A stretch of DNA of 7,354 nucleotides, taken from the NCBI GenBank assembly GCA_019310195.1, contig JAFDET010000188.1:1-7354 (forward strand). The letters are read 5' to 3'. The stretch comes from Deltaproteobacteria bacterium. Lineage in GTDB: Bacteria; Myxococcota_A; UBA9160; JAFDET01. Made by a program: the position numbers and the translations under genes. A model generated the notes under the pieces. The model did not search any database and had not been told where the DNA came from. It worked only from the letters and a program-made list of their open reading frames with translations. Below are positions 6,270-7,354 of this stretch, in pieces (within the stretch, counting starts at the first letter, position 1; each line of letters begins with the position of its first letter).

Positions 6270-7303
6270 GAAGCGGGCTCGAAAGCGGTGGCCTCGGCCC
6301 AGCCGGACGTGGTGCGGCTGCTGCCGTCTTCCAGGAGCAGGTGAGCCTCGACACCGGCTTCGGCTTCGATCCGAGCCAGGCCCTCGGGCCCCAGCACGGT
6401 GAGCGCCGTACTCCAGGCTTCGGCGGCCGTGGCGTCGGGCGCCACCACCGCGGCCTGCACGTTGCGGGTCAAGGCCCGGCCGCTGCGCGGATCGATGACG
6501 TGGCCGTAACGCACACCGTCGATCTCGAAGTAGCGGCCCAGGGCGCCCGAGACCGAGAATCCCATGCCGTCGCGCAGGGAGACGATTCCGGCCACGCCTT
6601 CGTCTCCCGCCCGCAGCGCCACCGTCCACGCCGGCGCGTCCAAGGGCTTGCCCAGGGCCAGGATGCTGGACTGTCCGAAGTCCAGCAGCGCGTCGCGCAC
6701 GCCGCCCGCGTCCAGCACCTCGGCCAGACGGTCCAGGGCCCAGCCCTTGGCGATGCCGCTCAGGTCCAGGCGCATGCCGCGATGCTTCAGCTCCACCGTC
6801 GGCCCGATGTTGCGGATGTGAATCCCGGCGGGCCCCACCCGCAGCAGGGTGGCTGCGATCTCGGCATCGCTGGGAACGCGGCCGCTCTCGCCAGCACGGG
6901 ACCAGAGCTCGACCAGCGGCCCCACGCTGATGTCGAAGGCGCCGTCGGTGCGCCGCGTGTAGGCCAGCGACTCACCCAGAATGCGCGCCAGCCGGATGTC
7001 CACCGGCTGCGCGCCGCGCGCGGCCGCGTCGGACAGCCGGTTCAGCGCGCTGTCCGGGGCAAAGGTGGTGAACAGCCGCTCCAGCTCCAGTACCCGGGCG
7101 AAGAGCGCCTGGGTGGCGCGCTGGCCGCGGTCCGGATCGCGCATCACCAGGCTCAGCTCGAGGAGCGTTCCCATCGCAGGCCGCCCGGCGCGCACCGTGT
7201 AGCGCGTCACCGCAACCCGCTCGCCCACCGCGGAAGACGCCTGGGGCGCAGGCGCCCCCCCCGGCGCACACCCCCCCAGCATCAGAACTGCACCCAGTAC
7301 CAC
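6266..7303 (-). CDS. apbE: ApbE-like lipoprotein, FAD:protein FMN transferase
   Basis: ApbE enzymes use FAD to attach FMN covalently to Ser/Thr of exported or membrane redox proteins such as Nqr/Rnf subunits. Motifs in order, numbered from GTG 7303: lipobox LMLGGC with the lipidated Cys at residue 12; RPAMGT (41-46); LFTTFAPDSALNRLSD (77-92); GAFDISVGPLVELW (121-134); LDLSGIAKGWALDR (179-192); LLDFGQSSILALG (206-218); SGALGRYFEIDGVRYGHVIDP (252-272) with the conserved His-x-Ile-Asp-Pro; and AEAWSTALTVLGPEG (294-308). Family membership is clear and the core is complete at about 330 residues. Two oddities stand out. The metal-site Asp of the usual D-x-x-x-T is Glu here (E295, with T299 kept). 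From GTG 7303 the signal peptide would also be only 11 residues with no basic residue; the frame stays open to the window edge without another ATG, GTG or TTG, so the true start may lie beyond 7354. The stop overlaps the MFS start, so the two genes likely share a transcript. The FMN acceptor is not visible. Confidence 0.88.
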   Translation of the reverse strand: MVLGAVLMLGGCAPGGAPAPQASSAVGERVAVTRYTVRAGRPAMGTLLELSLVMRDPDRGQRATQALFARVLELERLFTTFAPDSALNRLSDAAARGAQPVDIRLARILGESLAYTRRTDGAFDISVGPLVELWSRAGESGRVPSDAEIAATLLRVGPAGIHIRNIGPTVELKHRGMRLDLSGIAKGWALDRLAEVLDAGGVRDALLDFGQSSILALGKPLDAPAWTVALRAGDEGVAGIVSLRDGMGFSVSGALGRYFEIDGVRYGHVIDPRSGRALTRNVQAAVVAPDATAAEAWSTALTVLGPEGLARIEAEAGVEAHLLLEDGSSRTTSGWAEATAFEPAS

Positions 7304-7354
7304 TCCTGCGCAGAGGGACGTTCCTGCATAACTGCACTGGGGGACAGTCTTGGA
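7304..7354. other. Right-edge segment upstream of apbE, no gene assigned
   Basis: These 51 bases precede the tentative ApbE start. On the minus strand they remain open in the ApbE frame but supply no start codon. The base composition is less GC-rich than the genes. A short direct repeat (CTGCA at 7324-7328 and 7332-7336) is followed by GGGGGACAGTC. The last part resembles half-sites of short dispersed palindromic repeats found beside REP-associated transposases, but no second copy is present here. No convincing -10/-35 pair is visible. Confidence 0.2.

Noticed and set aside
6664..6687. 9-bp inverted repeat TGCTGGACT / AGTCCAGCA inside apbE
   Set aside because: It lies within codons for the conserved DFGQSS segment, far from any gene end. 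Coincidence of codon choice is the simpler explanation.

Overview
This is a compact, strongly GC-rich piece of a bacterial chromosome with G or C at most third codon positions. It carries five protein genes, one short selenoprotein gene hidden by an in-frame TGA, and almost no intergenic DNA. Bat-type von Willebrand proteins, a lipoprotein ApbE, an oxygen-labile class I fumarase and UGA-encoded selenocysteine together suggest a Gram-negative bacterium. A deltaproteobacterial or myxobacterial-type lineage is my best guess, but the sequence alone does not prove it.

Plus strand, 1-5072: a tightly packed series. A BatA-like membrane VWA protein (cut by the left edge) is followed by a BatB-like VWA protein fused to a BatC-like TPR tail, then a short BatD-like exported protein without the usual membrane anchor. 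Next come a complete class I [4Fe-4S] fumarate hydratase and a 72-residue SelW/Rdx-family selenoprotein. The first four genes overlap through GTGA, GTGGTAG and ATGA stop/start junctions, and the last two are 23 bases apart, so one transcript is likely. The selenoprotein reads through TGA at 4884-4886 as a CxxU redox motif, and 21 bases further on a hairpin with a GGUCU loop looks like a bacterial SECIS element.

Boundary, 5065-5090: a perfect 10-bp inverted repeat with a 6-base loop spans the stop codons of two convergent genes. It is a plausible bidirectional transcript end, although neither side has a T-run.

Minus strand, 7354-5083: an ApbE-like lipoprotein (FAD:protein FMN transferase) overlaps by GTGA the start of a major facilitator superfamily transporter. 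The transporter is broken close to its start: about 22 N-terminal codons lie in one frame and the rest in another, and the expected first membrane helix is missing at about 6198-6206. This looks like a small deletion or an assembly error.

Working model: the plus-strand genes combine a Bat aerotolerance-type envelope module with an oxygen-sensitive fumarase and a thiol/selenol redox protein. A shared link to redox stress is attractive but is inferred only from gene order.
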